The notes beneath the pieces are model-generated. The model saw only the letters and a list, made by a program, of their open reading frames with translations. It searched no databases and was not told the origin of the DNA. A program made the translations under genes and the position numbers. From NCBI RefSeq assembly GCF_001522545.3, contig NC_031776.1, positions 27,973,634 to 28,037,633 of the forward strand: a DNA stretch of 64,000 nucleotides. The letters are read 5' to 3'. This DNA is from Parus major (taxonomy: Eukaryota; Chordata; Aves; Passeriformes; Paridae). How positions within the stretch are numbered: the first letter of the stretch is position 1; the number at the start of each line of letters is the position of its first letter. Positions 22,601 through 36,483 of the stretch are shown here, one piece after another.

Positions 22601-23615
22601 AAGACAAACAGTGGAGCTAAAAATAAGCAGTAACCTCCCTAGTACTCAGCAGAAAATCAGATTGTATACAAAAGGAAAATTTCTGTTCTTGGCAGATCTT
22701 CTTCTTTCATCTTCCATAACTTCTTTGCTTTACAGTCTCAAATTCACACTCCAGTAGCTAGAGAAAAGTCCCATTCCCCTTTTTCATTTGCTTTCTTAGG
22801 AATCATGGATTTCCTGGTGGCCAGGAGCAAGACAAGGCAGGCCCAGGGCCTGGTAGAGACAGAAGGGTTTCCAATCTGTTCTGTTTCATCAGAGAATCTG
22901 CCCTTGTAGGGCATGAATTTGGAGTCTTTTAGGTGGATGAATATATTGGTTAGGGTTCTGTAGGATTTTCAGGAGCTCCCAACTCCCCCTGGAACTGTTG
23001 TGGGGAGGCAGCCGGGCCCTTTGCAGCCCTCAGCAGGTCTGTGATGTCTCCAGAAATTCATGAGCACATCACACTGATCAGCCCAGACATTTTGGTTGAG
23101 GTTCAGGTGACGAAACAGAGTCTTGAGTGCTGTACCAGGTATCATAAGGGGATACCTGTCCTGGCCCCCAGGTGCCACCTCAGAGTAGAGCATGTCTGTT
23201 ATTTCCATGGGGATATTTCAGCTACCCCAGAGCTCTCAAATGGGACTCAATGCCTATGTTTAGACAGCTAAATTACACCCTACTCATGCAATTTAATTTA
23301 ATGTCACTTCATTTTAATTGAATGTTAAGATTGCTTTCAGCCTCCTTAGCTAGGGGAAACCAGATGACATGACAGGTAAGTCATACTTAAATCAAGGCCT
23401 GTTTACTCAGCAGAGCTTTAGCTAGACTTGCAGAGGGACCCTGCAGTTTATTGCCAGCCTCTCTGAAACCACACTTACATGCATGTGAGCTTAAAGAGAG
23501 TTAAAAAACTAAACATAGAATGCAGGGATCCAGAGCTAAAATTAGTTTTGGGTGGTTCTGTCTGGCTGGGGGTTAATACTTTTCCATGACTGACTGCTGT
23601 TTTTATCCCTTCTAG
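19658..23615 (+). other. KALRN: KALRN intron (4 kb)
   Basis: No exon or known repeat recognised. It holds a 20-base A run (20254-20273), a locally CpG-enriched segment at about 20435-20800 with a 112-codon minus-strand frame, and an (AAAC)n-type A-rich patch at 22495-22520. The acceptor is TTCTAG. Confidence 0.7.
20254..20273 (+). repeat. Poly(A) run
   Basis: Twenty consecutive A bases in the intron. There is no retroposed sequence directly upstream that I can identify, so it is called simple repeat. Confidence 0.8.
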
Positions 23616-23708
23616 GAAATTCAACAGAGGCATGGGCTGGCCAACTCCATCTCTTCTTATTTAATCAAGCCTGTTCAGAGGATCACAAAATACCAACTCC
23701 TACTGAAG
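23616..23708 (+). CDS. KALRN: KALRN exon l: GEF1 DH domain, CR3 helix (31 codons)
   Basis: Local residues 446-476. It encodes [20 protein letters not shown] and [27 protein letters not shown] is the most conserved block (CR3) of all Dbl-homology domains and packs against the GTPase switch regions. Phase 0 at both ends; the donor is AAG|GTACCT. The next exon continues directly with ELLTCCEE after a short intron. Confidence 0.97.
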
Positions 23709-24035
23709 GTACCTGTGAGCTGCACAGATCAGCTCATGCAGAGGGGTTCACAGGTGTAATGAGTTACTTTTGCTTATGGGAGCTGCTTCATGACCTCTAA
23801 GTGCCCAGAAATCTTCCAAGGGCACAGTCTCCCTTGAGAGCACCTTGTTCTGTCTCGTGTTATAGTTGTTCCCATTTGACCCCCCACTTTGATTTGTGAG
23901 CATCCACAGTGGGGTTTGCTGCAGTTGAGCTTTCTCCTGTCTCTGAAGCAGCTTGCAGGGACCAAGTGGCACAGATGGGTGTGAGGGCAGCACATGGATC
24001 AGAGTTTGTTTATGGGTGTCTGCATCGCTTCTTAG
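23709..24035 (+). other. KALRN: KALRN intron (short)
   Basis: A 327-base intron; nothing but splice sites. The acceptor is CTTCTTAG. Confidence 0.8.
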
Positions 24036-25286
<1,251 letters not shown>

Positions 25287-25477
25287 GCTTTGATGAGAAC
25301 CTGGACGTCCAGGGAGAGCTGATTCTTCAGGATTCCTTCCAAGTGTGGGATCCCAAGTCTCTCATTCGGAAAGGCCGTGAGAGGCATTTGTTTCTCTTTG
25401 AAATCTCTTTGGTGTTTAGCAAAGAGATCAAAGATTCTTCAGGACACACAAAATATGTTTACAAGAACAAGTTACTG
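25287..25477 (+). CDS. KALRN: KALRN exon n: PH domain, first part
   Basis: Local residues 514-577. It starts GFDENLDVQGELILQDSFQV and contains RKGRERHLFLFEISLVFSKE and HTKYVYKNKLL. These are the first strands of the pleckstrin-homology domain that follows every GEF1 DH in the family and supports lipid binding and GTPase engagement. ENLDVQGE and EISLVFSKEIKDSSGHTKYVY are kalirin-specific choices. It enters in phase 1 and exits in phase 0 at donor GTAGGT. Confidence 0.96.
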
Positions 25478-25887
25478 GTAGGTGTGGCTGCAAAGCAAAT
25501 ATTCTGGGTGTTGTGTTTTTTGTAGGTAGAAGTTGCATTTTGGAGACCCACATGTCCCCTGCTGGGTTGGGGATACTTTTGCCCCTGGAAGGGCTGGCCC
25601 TGAGTCCTGAAGGACTCACCTGGAAGTCAGCCTGCAGTGAGTCTGCAGAGGTTTAAGGTAGTGAGATGTGAAGGGTGGGGGGAAATGCGAGCAGGATCAC
25701 TCCAGCTGTTCGCTTCCCTGCCACCCCAGAGCTTTTCTGTTTCTTTTATCTGTGTGTAGCAAATGGAGATAAGATCCCATTCCCCTACCCATCCCAGCCT
25801 CCCCACTTCTTCCTACAAGTCCAAAGTTTTCTGGACTCGTGAAGCTTCATATATATAAAATCTTTCATCATTTCTCCTCCACACTAG
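25478..25887 (+). other. KALRN: KALRN intron (short)
   Basis: A 410-base intron with pyrimidine-rich sequence before the acceptor CACACTAG; nothing else seen. Confidence 0.8.
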
Positions 25888-25989
25888 ACCTCAGAACTGG
25901 GAGTGACTGAACATGTTGAAGGAGATCCCTGCAAATTTGCTTTGTGGTCTGGACGAACACCATCCTCAGACAATAAAACAGTGCTGAAA
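25888..25989 (+). CDS. KALRN: KALRN exon o: PH domain, middle part (34 codons)
   Basis: Local residues 578-611, TSELGVTEHVEGDPCKFALW then SGRTPSSDNKTVLK. The EGDPCKFALW motif marks the central strands of PH1; the following SGRTPSSDNK is kalirin's version (TRIO has VGRTPTSDNK). Phase 0 at both ends and 102 bases long. The donor is the strong GTGAGT. Confidence 0.96.
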
Positions 25990-26674
25990 GTGAGTTTTTT
26001 CTGTTTGTTTTCTTTGCCTTTAGCACTTCTAGTTCAGGCCTTGGGAGCCTTGAATGAAAGGTCAGTTTCTTCCCTCGTCATATTCCCATGGCTTCCATAT
26101 CTGCCTGTGGGGTCATGCCTGCATCAGGAGCAGCTGAGCTCTAAGGAGTCAGTAGCAATTGGCACAGCTGTGCAGCCTTGCTGGAATTGCATCTCCTCTT
26201 GCAGCCTGGGTTGAGCAGTTGCACACTCACACAGGACAGGTCTCAGGATGTTTGGCTGGGAGGTGTAATTATCTCAGTCCTTTGCCACCAGGCTTCATCA
26301 ATATCCAACCTCTTCCACAGACCTCCAGAGCTGACAGGCTGTTCTGTCAAGTGACTCTGCTGAGGAATCCATGTTATAATTGTTTTGTCTAAGGAAATCC
26401 CAGCTGTGCACTGATAACCTGTTTCCACTCTGCAGAGCATGCTGTATTGCTAGCATTAAATGTATTTATCCAGAGCTTAGATGCTTTGCTGTTGCTTGCC
26501 AAGGTCTGGTCAGAATGCTCTCAGTTCCCTGAGGTTACCAGGTACTCCAGCAGCTGTGACAGTGCAGCAGAGAGGACAAAGTTACTCATGGCATTCATCA
26601 GCTGACCATGACTCCTCCACACAGGAGGTGAGAACATGATAAAGTCTCTGTCTTTCTGCCTTGTGAAACTTTAG
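25990..26674 (+). other. KALRN: KALRN intron
   Basis: A 685-base intron; nothing recognisable. The acceptor ACTTTAG has only a short pyrimidine tract. Confidence 0.8.
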
Positions 26675-26817
26675 GCATCCAGTATTGAAACAAAACAGGA
26701 ATGGATCAAAAATATCCGGGAAGTTATTCAGGAAAGGATCATTCATCTGAAAGGAGCTCTGAAAGAGCCAATTCAGCTCCCCAAGACACCTGCAAAGCAG
26801 CGGAACAACAGCAGAAG
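26675..26817 (+). CDS. KALRN: KALRN exon p: PH C-terminal helix and linker
   Basis: Local residues 612-658 plus two bases. ASSIETKQEWIKNIREVIQE is the C-terminal helix of PH1, with the invariant PH tryptophan at local residue 621. It continues RIIHLKGALKEP and a proline/basic linker IQLPKTPAKQRNNS. The linker is a likely flexible and phosphorylatable region. It leaves in phase 2 (donor GTAACT), the codon being finished as arginine in the next exon. Confidence 0.96.
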
Positions 26818-27974
26818 GTAACTTCAGTCATTCCCCACAACATGAAATCACTCGTGTCTTCTCAGCCCACAGAAGTGTGGTGTCTGTGGACTTTTTACTG
26901 GTTTTTAATGTAGTCAAAACACTTTTTATTGTCTTTGCCTTTTTTATGTTGTCTTGGCAAAAGTAGCTAGAAATCCTTTTTTATGATAGAAGTACAAAGA
27001 TCTTTCATTTTATGCTCTAAAGTATAGAGAGAAACAGTAAAAATTCTTCAGAATCTAGGGTTATAGTTCTTTCCTAAAGTAGATTTTTCTTCTTCACATT
27101 TGAGTAAAACCAGATTTTTTTCCCTTATTTGGCATGTTTAATTGTTTAGCAGTCAAAATCATAGTTGATCCTGACAATATATTGAAGAATAGATAGAGAA
27201 ATAATCTGTATTTCATCATCAAATACAGACTTGTTTCAGCCTGTCATGTAATATTCAATTTTTTTTCTCAACTTGCTCAATCCTGGATTAAATAGAAATT
27301 ATAGATAACGATTTGTTCTTTTTCTGTTGTGGCATTCCCAAAAGTCACCTGTAATTTCAGCATCCTCATTTCCTCATCAGATTTTATCCCTCTTTTACTT
27401 CAGGCTGTGTTATAGAGATATCCAAAGCATAAACAACCAGGTTACCCAGGAGACCTGTAGCAAAGCAGAGATCCAGACATTTCCTCTAAGAACATGCTCC
27501 AATATAAAAATTTTCTTGTACAGAATGCAGACATATTTTTGATTTGTCCTCAAGTATATATTTTATATTATTTAAGTATTCAATTTGAAGGACCAATAAA
27601 CATTTATGATTATTTTATCTGTACAGCCAAAGGGAAGAAAATACCCTGTGTTAGCAGCCTCAGTGAGGTAAATAGGTAGAGCACTATACTGTCTTTATCT
27701 ATGTTTGGATATCATCTTTATGACTTAGTATTAAATTCCTGAAGAAATGTAAACAAATGTTAGGATTATTGTGTAAATCCAAACCCCACGGCTGAGGGTG
27801 ACATCATTCTGAATTTCAAGAGCTCTATAGCATCATGGGCTGCCTCAGTGGGGTAATTTTATCACAATCCAGCTCTGTCCTGCTGTCTCAGCTCTTCTCA
27901 ACTCCACCTGTAAGGTTGTGCTCACTGGTGCTGTGTTAAGAAACATCACTGTTTCCCAATCCCCTCTCTTGCAG
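26818..27974 (+). other. KALRN: KALRN intron
   Basis: A 1.16-kb AT-rich intron with nothing recognisable. The acceptor is CTCTTGCAG after a C/T-rich tract. Confidence 0.78.
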
Positions 27975-28077
27975 AGATGGAATAGATGATGCAGACAGCC
28001 AAGGGGATGGCAGCAGTCAACCTGACACCATTTCCATTGCCTCCAGGACATCACAGAACACAGTGGACAGTGATAAG
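27975..28077 (+). CDS. KALRN: KALRN exon q: Ser/Gln linker between PH1 and SH3
   Basis: Local residues 659-693. It encodes RDGIDDADSQGDGSSQPDTI and SIASRTSQNTVDSDK. SSQPDTISIASRTSQNT is shared with TRIO, while TVDSDK is kalirin's end. In mammals the isoforms diverge immediately after this point: the synaptic short form kalirin-7 uses its own terminal exon with a PDZ-binding tail, while the longer kalirin-9 and -12 continue into SH3. The exon ends in phase 0 at donor GTAGGA, which suits both choices. Confidence 0.95.
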
Positions 28078-31000
28078 GTAGGACTGAAATGTGAAAATAC
28101 ATGGCAGGTAATTACCCTCAGAAAAATGTACATGAAAAGCAGAAGAGAAGGCAAAAGAAGGCAACCTGTCTTCTACTGAGTGAGCTGAAACTTGTATTCC
28201 CCTTTGCTAGGTTATTAAAACCCAGTCTGTTTCTGTGTGCTCGTCAGTACTGCTCTTCTACACATTAACACCTCTCTTACTGCTGCTTTTTGTGGGTAAT
28301 ACACAGAGGTTCAATTGGCTCTGAAGAAACAGCCCAGAGCAACCTTTTCTTGCCTAGTAAATCTTGTCCTGTGAGATCCAGCTTCTAAACAATCAAACAG
28401 CTGGCTATGGTACATGTTTCCCTCTGAGCTGAAACCAGACGTTTGTTGGAGGGAATGCAGGTACTTACACACCAATTAACACAGCAACATTGGGATCCTG
28501 GCTGCTATCTTGAGAGCCTGGGAGACCTACCATTTCCAGAGACTGTGATATTCTGGACCCCTCTCCTCACAGACATATGCTGGAGCATATGGATGGCCCT
28601 GAGACATGCTAGATTCTGTTGGAATGCTGCACACTGTCAGCACGTATGTACTTGTCATTTTACTTGTCAGACAATCTGAGTCCAGATCCCAAGCTCCACC
28701 AGGATGACTCACTTGAATTTGTCACCCTGTTATCTCCAGCTGTGCTCTTCCACTGAATTAGCAGTTGATTGTAGGAGAAAATGGGCAGTTAATAATTACA
28801 GGAGCTACACTGATGGCGCTTGTCATAGCCCCTGAGAGAATGCCCATATTCTCTTCATGCGTTGTTTTGAAATCACATGTAACTTGAAGAAATCTGAATT
28901 CTCCCATGCCTTTATGGATTTATCTGTTTGTCAGGGCTTTAATTATGCAGCCACTTTGAGAAGGTAGAAGGGTGTCTTCACAAAATCAGAGTCCGAGCTT
29001 TGGTTGTAAAGTTCACAGGTAAGGTTCAGTGCAGACACTGTTTTGAAAGCTGGACTCAGAAATATAAGTTAATTGAAAATAAATTACCTTCATAATACTA
29101 TCTGTTGTATTTATCTTAAATGCATGTCCCCATGATTTTATGTTTTTGTCCAATAATATGCATTAGAAAAGTATTAAGCCTCACAATCCAAAGGCCACTG
29201 CAATGTATGCAAATACTTTGCCCAGTGTCTGAGAAGTCTTCAATCCACATGGACTTCTCTTACTTTCTGTGTTTTTCACATTTATCATTCCTGCAAAGAG
29301 GCCCTGACTTAGTGCAGTACTTGAGCTGATACATAATTTTAAGCACTCTCCTAAGCTTTGCTCGTTTGCCCCCAGCCCGTTGTCTCGGTTGCATGAATTC
29401 TGGCCACGTCTGGGTAAGATGCTCCATGTTGCATGCTGCAGCTGCATACAGGGGTTATGGTGCCAACACAGGCTGTGTACCCTGAAAGACAGCCCATCGT
29501 GGCAGGAGTTGGTTTAAGGATGCAAGACTGGAAACATTTACAGGAATTTCTATCCAGAACCTTGTTTGAACTGAACAGCAAATGTGTATGAGATGAAGTG
29601 AGTAAAGATTGTACAGGGGAAAAGTTGTTATCACTAGGGAAGCAGTTGTGTCATATTTTTTTTTGAGGTGGATAGGTTCACTTGCTGACTTAAGACTGTG
29701 TGGTTTTGTGTCCTGTTATACATTTAATGAATAGAAACAAATTTGAGCACACAGCTAAGTCTGAAGGTTGCTTGTACCTGCTTTGTTGAATCTGAGGTAG
29801 CAGTGTATCATCCTTAACTAGAGGGGCAGTTCCTGCTGAACAGTTTCCTTATTCCCACTGATGCTAATGCCAGAATACTGTGGAGAATTCAGCTCCTAGA
29901 GTGCTGCATTATCATGTCTTTGCTCCAAGGAGAATGAACTCCCTGCATCTCTTTATAGTTCTCTCATTTTTTCTGCACAACGTTACCCAAATTAGTGGCA
30001 GATGAAGCTGAGCTGCCTTACCTCCTGCTGAATTGGCAGGGTCACACCTGTGTTCAGTGTTCACTCAGACATCAGACTCACCTGCTGGCACAAAGCCCTC
30101 AGCACATGTTGGCTCCTGCTGTGCAGGGACTGGCTTGTCAGCAGATCCAAAGCTTTGAAAGGACTCCTAATGGTGGCATTTTACCACATGGGATTTTTTC
30201 CTTCAGTGTGTAGTTGAGTTATTCTTCTAGGAGGGTCTGAATGAAATGTGATTGGACTGGGAGGTTTTATATTCTCACATGGACTGCTGCTGGTTATCAG
30301 CACTGGAAGACAGGACTACATCATGCTCTCTAGGTAGGTTTTCTTGGCAGAGTTGACAGTTCTTGGCACACACTGTAGCATACAGGCAATAGTTAACTCC
30401 TGTGGGGCTGATAGCAGCTCCTGTGGGTACAGGGTTCAACCATCAGTGGTTTCCCTGCCTATTTCACTCCAGCATAGTCAGCAGACTTATTCCCATGAGG
30501 TCAGATTCAAATCTAGGGGCTTTTTGGGGCTGCAGCCCCCGTGGGTGACTTCTCTATGTGCCCCAGTGAGATCTCCATCCAGAGGAGCCAATGGAAAGAG
30601 TTCCTACCTTTAGAAGCTCTGGCTGTTCACAGCAGAATCATCTGCAAACCCACGCCAAGAGCTTTGCAGTGCCATCAGCGAGCCAGGATGGCAGCAGATT
30701 AATCCTGCCTTGGGACCATCTATGTATTAACTCCATGCCAGAAGCAAATCTCAAGTAACGTGTAAGAGTTGCTATTACTCTCTGAAGCCAAAAGAATTTA
30801 AAGATTTAGCTGACACACTTTGTCCTTTCCCTAAACCTTGCTATTGTGCCTGAGGGTTGCCTAACACATTAGTTGAATGTTCAGACAAGAATGTCAAACA
30901 ACATTTTAGACAAAGAAAATCACAACTTCTCAAAGATTCTCAATTTCAAGTAGCACTTCTGCTTAACAACACTCCTCATGCCTCAAGTCATATGTATTTC

Positions 31001-31588
31001 TTTCAACTTATTTGTGAGTCAGCTCCTCCTGAGTTGTAAGTAGCAATTTCTGTTTTCTCTCACCATGGCACAGCCCTGGAGCTAAGCTTTACTTTTGTAT
31101 TTCAAGCTCCTAAAAGACAAAAAGGTTTTTTGTTGTTAAGTGGGAGTGAAATAACTGTACTGTAAATTCAGCAAGGATTTGTCTTCTCTCGAGACATTTG
31201 TCAGGTTGATTCTTTGGTGCAGAGGGTAGAGCACTTTGACTGGGGGCTGAGTCCTGGTTCTGCTCTGTCACTCACATGTTGGACACCATCACAAAGTACA
31301 TTTGATGGCACATTACCCTTTCTTTAATTCCCCTTGTTTGGTTGAGGAATTTGCAGGGGGAGACACAAATTCTTACCTACATTACATTTGTACATTGATT
31401 ACAGCATTATCCTCCATTGTCCCAACATATGATAGATGCCTGTTTTTGTAGCCCTTATGGTAGCAGACTCTGCTTTGAAAGTATTCTGAGTTATGTGCCT
31501 AACTCCAGAAGTGTTATTAAGCCTTTAAGCATGCAGACTTTCCTGACTGCAGTCAGTGGTCAGGTGATTATACAAGACTCTCCAGATT

Positions 31589-31607
31589 AAAAAAAAAAAA
31601 AAAAAAA
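31589..31607 (+). repeat. Poly(A) run
   Basis: Nineteen consecutive A bases in the large intron, without a recognisable retroposed body upstream. Confidence 0.8.
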
Positions 31608-34600
31608 TAGTGTCTGGGTCTGTTTAAATTAAATATCTGATTAAGTAGCTTCTTAAATCTGGATATGAGTATTTAATATCTTTACTTTACTTGAGCTTTT
31701 CTATCTCAAAAGTATGTAAAGCAATTATCTCCAGGCTCAAATATTTAATTTTCATTACATACTATATGGTAGAAACACAGACTTCGAGCAAGGTCTGTAG
31801 GTCTGCACCTTCGTAAAAGAAAGAGAGAATATATAAAATGTTTCTTTTTCCATTTGCAATCCATGACTACTTCCATAGGCAATCTATAATCCAAAATATT
31901 TCATACACAGGAAAAGAATTCTTTGGATTGTCATTTGGATTGTATAAGTTTTATACAGGGGGGGGAGATGGGTTGATGACCCAGACCCAGTGCTAAAGAA
32001 TCAATAGATAATGAATACTATTACAAGAATTGCAATTCCCATTGAGCATCCAGGTCATGTCCCAGGTAACCAACTACACAAAATTTCTTCATCCTTTCCA
32101 AAAGGCAAAGGAGACAGCTTTTGTTCTATACAGTAAGCCCTCTTCAGCATGCTATCTAAAATCTTCTCCTTAGAGAGAAATCCTTGCCCTATTCACAGCA
32201 GACAGGATTTCAGTCTTTATATTTGGACTCAAAGCAGTGGGGAATGGCATAAAGGAAATGTTACATGCAGGGCATTCTCATTTGTTAAGCCCATTGAGCT
32301 GTTGGCTTGTGGAACAGCTGTTTCTGGCGATACTGCTCCAGTTTCCAATGGCCTCCTTTTTGTTGGCTTTTGCAGACTACTGGGGAGAGCAGTTCTCATT
32401 TCCTTCTGTTGTTTTTGGATGTGGAAAAAGGCTCTGAAATGTGAACTGAAAATGTTTTACTCTCTAAAAATAAATCTACATTATACACTTTTATCTTTTC
32501 CATTAGATACTAGACTCAGCTCACCTTTCAGTCATGAGACTGAGACCTTGACCTCTTCCACATTGGTGGTATTATATAAAATCTGGGAATAATTATTCTT
32601 CTAATTGAAGGTAATTTGTACAAGAGGGGAGATTTTAGAATTAAGGCTTGTTGGAACAAGTCACTTAGGGGCAAATTCTCTTTCTTTGAGTAGCTTCTAA
32701 TCAAGGTAAAACAGCTTTCTCCCTGTGATGTTGCTGTAGCAGGAAGTGCTCACTCACTGCTGGTGAGTTCTGTCTTGAGTTTCGTGCAAGAGACACATTT
32801 GAATTTTTACTATGAATATATGATAAAGAGGAGTGAATTATGGCCCCAGAGGATGTATTTCTATTGCTTGAATGCTGCCTAGCATTAGATCAGTTCTCAC
32901 ACCGAGTTCCTACTGCCCTCACCTGTGGAAAAGAGAAAACACGATAACAATCAAAGGAAAACCTGACATAAAACATTTTGGCACTTTAATTTGCCTTCTT
33001 GAGGACTCACTAGCTGTAGGTAGTTAGCTCTTTTGAAGATACTGTCATGTAGTAGCAAAATGTTTATCTTACCAAGGAAATAAACTGTTCAGCCAGGAGC
33101 TGAGACATCCCTCTGTCTCTCTAATGATAGTTTCTTAAAATTTCCTTAGGCTTTGGGAGGCTGCCTCTCAGTTCTGGCTCTAAATCTTGGTTAGGACCCC
33201 TGCAAATTCAGCTCTTCCCTGAGAAAAATATACAAATGTATGTATCTTTTTTTTCATTGTGAATGGTTGCCTGAAACTGAAGTCATTGAAGTGACATTTG
33301 GAGCTGATAAAATGAGACTGGTTTATCTCTGCTGGCAATGCCTGATTTGGCATGAACTTGCCTTTCTAATCGTTGATGTTCAGTAATATTACTGCAGCAC
33401 TTTTCTTTTTTTCTCTCTTTCCTAAGTATAAGTAAGGACTTTGCCTTTGCTTCCTGTATTTCTTATCAGGAATGCAGCAGTGCCAACATCCTGAAATGTT
33501 CCAGCTTTTGATTTGCAGAGGTCTGCTTGTCTGTCTAAATTTGATGTTTTTCAGTCTTTTGGAAAATTAACTTGAGGCTCTTGGAGTGAAATATAACACA
33601 CCCAAACAGGCAAGGTATGAATTACGTTTTTAGATTTCCAAATGAAGGAAATCTGGACTGAAGTGCTACATGTACTTTAAATTGTGCAAACTTTCATGGG
33701 CACTCACAGAAAACTCTGAACCTCAGAGGGGATCCAATAATTACAACCATTCTTTGCTCTGTGTTGGGCCTATGCTCTACCATGGTATAGCTTAATCTCT
33801 GCCTTGGGGACTTGGCTGATAGGTCTCACAGTGTCTTTATGTGTCTGTACACCAGTCACTTTGGCTTGTAGCTGTACAGGAATTTACCCACCTGCCATCT
33901 GCAGGCAGAGTCATTTTACAGCTCTTTTCTTAGTGATTTATAATGCATGTAGCAAAGAATCTCCAGCTCAGGTATTAATACTGGCTCTGCCTACAGCACA
34001 AATCTACAGCAGAAATCTCCCAGGAAAATCCTGGGGCCTTTGGCACCTTTTTTCTCTGTGAACTTTGAAAAAGTGGACTTTTGTCTTTCCTGGATTGGAA
34101 CTAGATTTCAAAACAATCAAAAAAGTAACTCTTACCAACCTTGATTTGGTTTAATCCCGGCTTGAATTACAGGGTACCTGTCTTTTCTGGCACCCATTTC
34201 TAAATGTAACTGGTAGGTGATCAGGAGATTTACCTCTGAGAAGAGATCTGCCAGGGGTGCAAGGGCTACCAACAGTAAGGACATTTTCTTTCTGTTGCCA
34301 GCCAGTTTTTGCTGCAGCTGTGGGTGGAGGCAGCAGCAGGCACAGGCTATCTTGTTTCACAGAACCTTCTCAGAAATGGTTCTTTCCAAAAACAAAATAA
34401 AATATCATCAGCTGCTTTTAATATATAACACTTGTTGGCAGCACTTGCAAACCTCATAGTAATTATGCAGGGGACCTTAGAGAAAGTCTTATTGCTATCT
34501 ATTTCATAAAGAACATTTGCTATTGACTTCAATAAATTATGCTTTTTCATTTAGGACAAAAGGATCAGCATTCAGTATGCTTTCAGTCTTATTCTTAGAT

Positions 34601-36461
34601 CTTTTAAATCTAATCTAAATGCATCCTTTGGTGGAAAATAAGTAAATCAGTAAGTGTATGGAATCAACAAGTGTATGGAACTCCTTCAAACTGAAGATCC
34701 CCTGAGAATATGGTAGATACAAATATCAGCACATTCCTGTTGAGGGCATTTAAATGTAATTTCTGTGGTAACCCACTTGATCACTCCTTTCTATTCCTGC
34801 AAGCAGTTTGAAAATCAGATTCTATACTGATGTGCTGATGGGCACATTCCCCAGAGAGCGGTGCAAGGCACACAGTCAGAGTTTGTATAATCCTATAATC
34901 TTAGTTCATATGGTGAGTATCCCAAATCCACTGCAAATGTCATATCTCTCAATCACAAGACACTTCTGAAGCACATGTGATCCTGCTTAGGCAGAATGGC
35001 TGTAATTTTAAAATGTACAGAATAAGGTGGAGAGTGCTGCCCTTTAAAAGATGGCTGGAAACTCAGCAGTGGACAGCACTATGGTCTTACAGGACAGGAA
35101 ATAAGCTCCAAATCAGTAAATCTATATTACTGAGCAAACAGAAGAGGATATTTTGATGCCTGCTGTGAAGAAAGAGGATGTTTAAGTTAGGGGGGTGTTT
35201 AAGTGAATGACTTGATGCAATCAAAACAGACTAAGTAGTAAGGAAGTGCAGTAAAATAAATCCCTGTCTTTATTTCAAAGACATGACCAACCCCAGTGAT
35301 TTTAAAATAGAAGGATTAAGATAAATTATTGATTTGCACAGAAGAATTAAAGGATATTGTTTTTCACCTCTGCAGAGGGACCGGTTGTTGTTGCACTTTT
35401 ATAAATGTGCTGTGATTTTCAAAGAATCAAAGGTCAAAGATTTGTTGCCATTTACCTTTCATTGGAAAATGAGTTGGACTTCAGGTGGGAGAGGAGTTTC
35501 TATCTATCTCTGAACTGGTCTTTTACTGATTGGGAAACAGTTCAAACTGATTCATGTTAGTCAAAATTAGTATTTTTTTCCAGCAAAAGTGGTTAGACAA
35601 AAACATATGTATTTGAAGAGATCAAGTGATTGAGTTCCTTCCTCCTCTATATCTGCTAATGTGAGTGCAAGCTGAACTGTAAGTCATTAAAGGCCATTTC
35701 CTCATTATTGCTTATCAAAACTAACACAGTGTTCCTTCCCCTTCTCTTCATGAATGACTCCTTTTCACCTTTGTCCTTGCACCTGATGCACAGCAGAGGA
35801 TTTCAGTCCTGAGTGACACTGCTGAAGTGATTCCTCACCTCGGGCTGCCACAGACTGACCCTTGCCATCACCTCTGACAGGGCTACACAGCACCTGCCCA
35901 GACCTTCCCAAAAATCTGACACCACTTTGGAAACCAGCCTGCTCAGAACAAAAAATGGACACTCCTGCCTCAGCCTTGGGCTGGTGTTCCAAATTAGTCT
36001 GTTGATTAAAGGGACAAAATAGTTAATTAAAAGTGGATAGATTATGGGGTCCCCTCCAAATGAAGACATAAATAGAATCGGAATTGTCCATCAGTGTTCT
36101 GGGGTTCTCTCTGTATCCATTGTTGGGCCACTAGATCATTTAAACTACTTGGCTTAGAAAGAAAGGAGCAAACAGTATTCAGAACTTGTTTTTAAAAAGG
36201 GTATTTTTGTTATTTTTTTAAAATTTCATCTCAAGTTCTACTTTCAGTGTTGTCATTAAGCAAGAAGTTGTTCCTCACTTAAATCTGATCATTCTCCTCC
36301 TGTTCTTCAAAGAACTTGAGTTCATGTTTATTTTTCCTGTGCTGTTGTTTTGAGTTGTTTCTGGGGTTTCATTCTGGTGATTACAGTGTGTTTGTTTAAT
36401 TTGGATGTACAATATAAAATATATTCCTCTGGAGGAACAATATGTTTTCTTTTTGGATAAG

Positions 36462-36483
36462 TTTTTTTTGGTTTTTTTTTTTT
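36462..36483 (+). repeat. T-rich simple repeat
   Basis: Two T runs separated by GG, total 22 bases, followed by CCTTTTAG. It looks like a splice acceptor but no exon-like frame follows. Confidence 0.7.

Noticed and set aside
30676..30730. CCAG followed by GATGGC as a candidate kalirin-7 terminal exon start
   Set aside because: After Asp-Gly the translation departs from the known tail and does not reach a Tyr-Val-stop.
32149..32592. 147-codon plus-strand open frame in the large intron
   Set aside because: Cys/Phe/Leu-rich noise with no domain; not placed behind a convincing acceptor.
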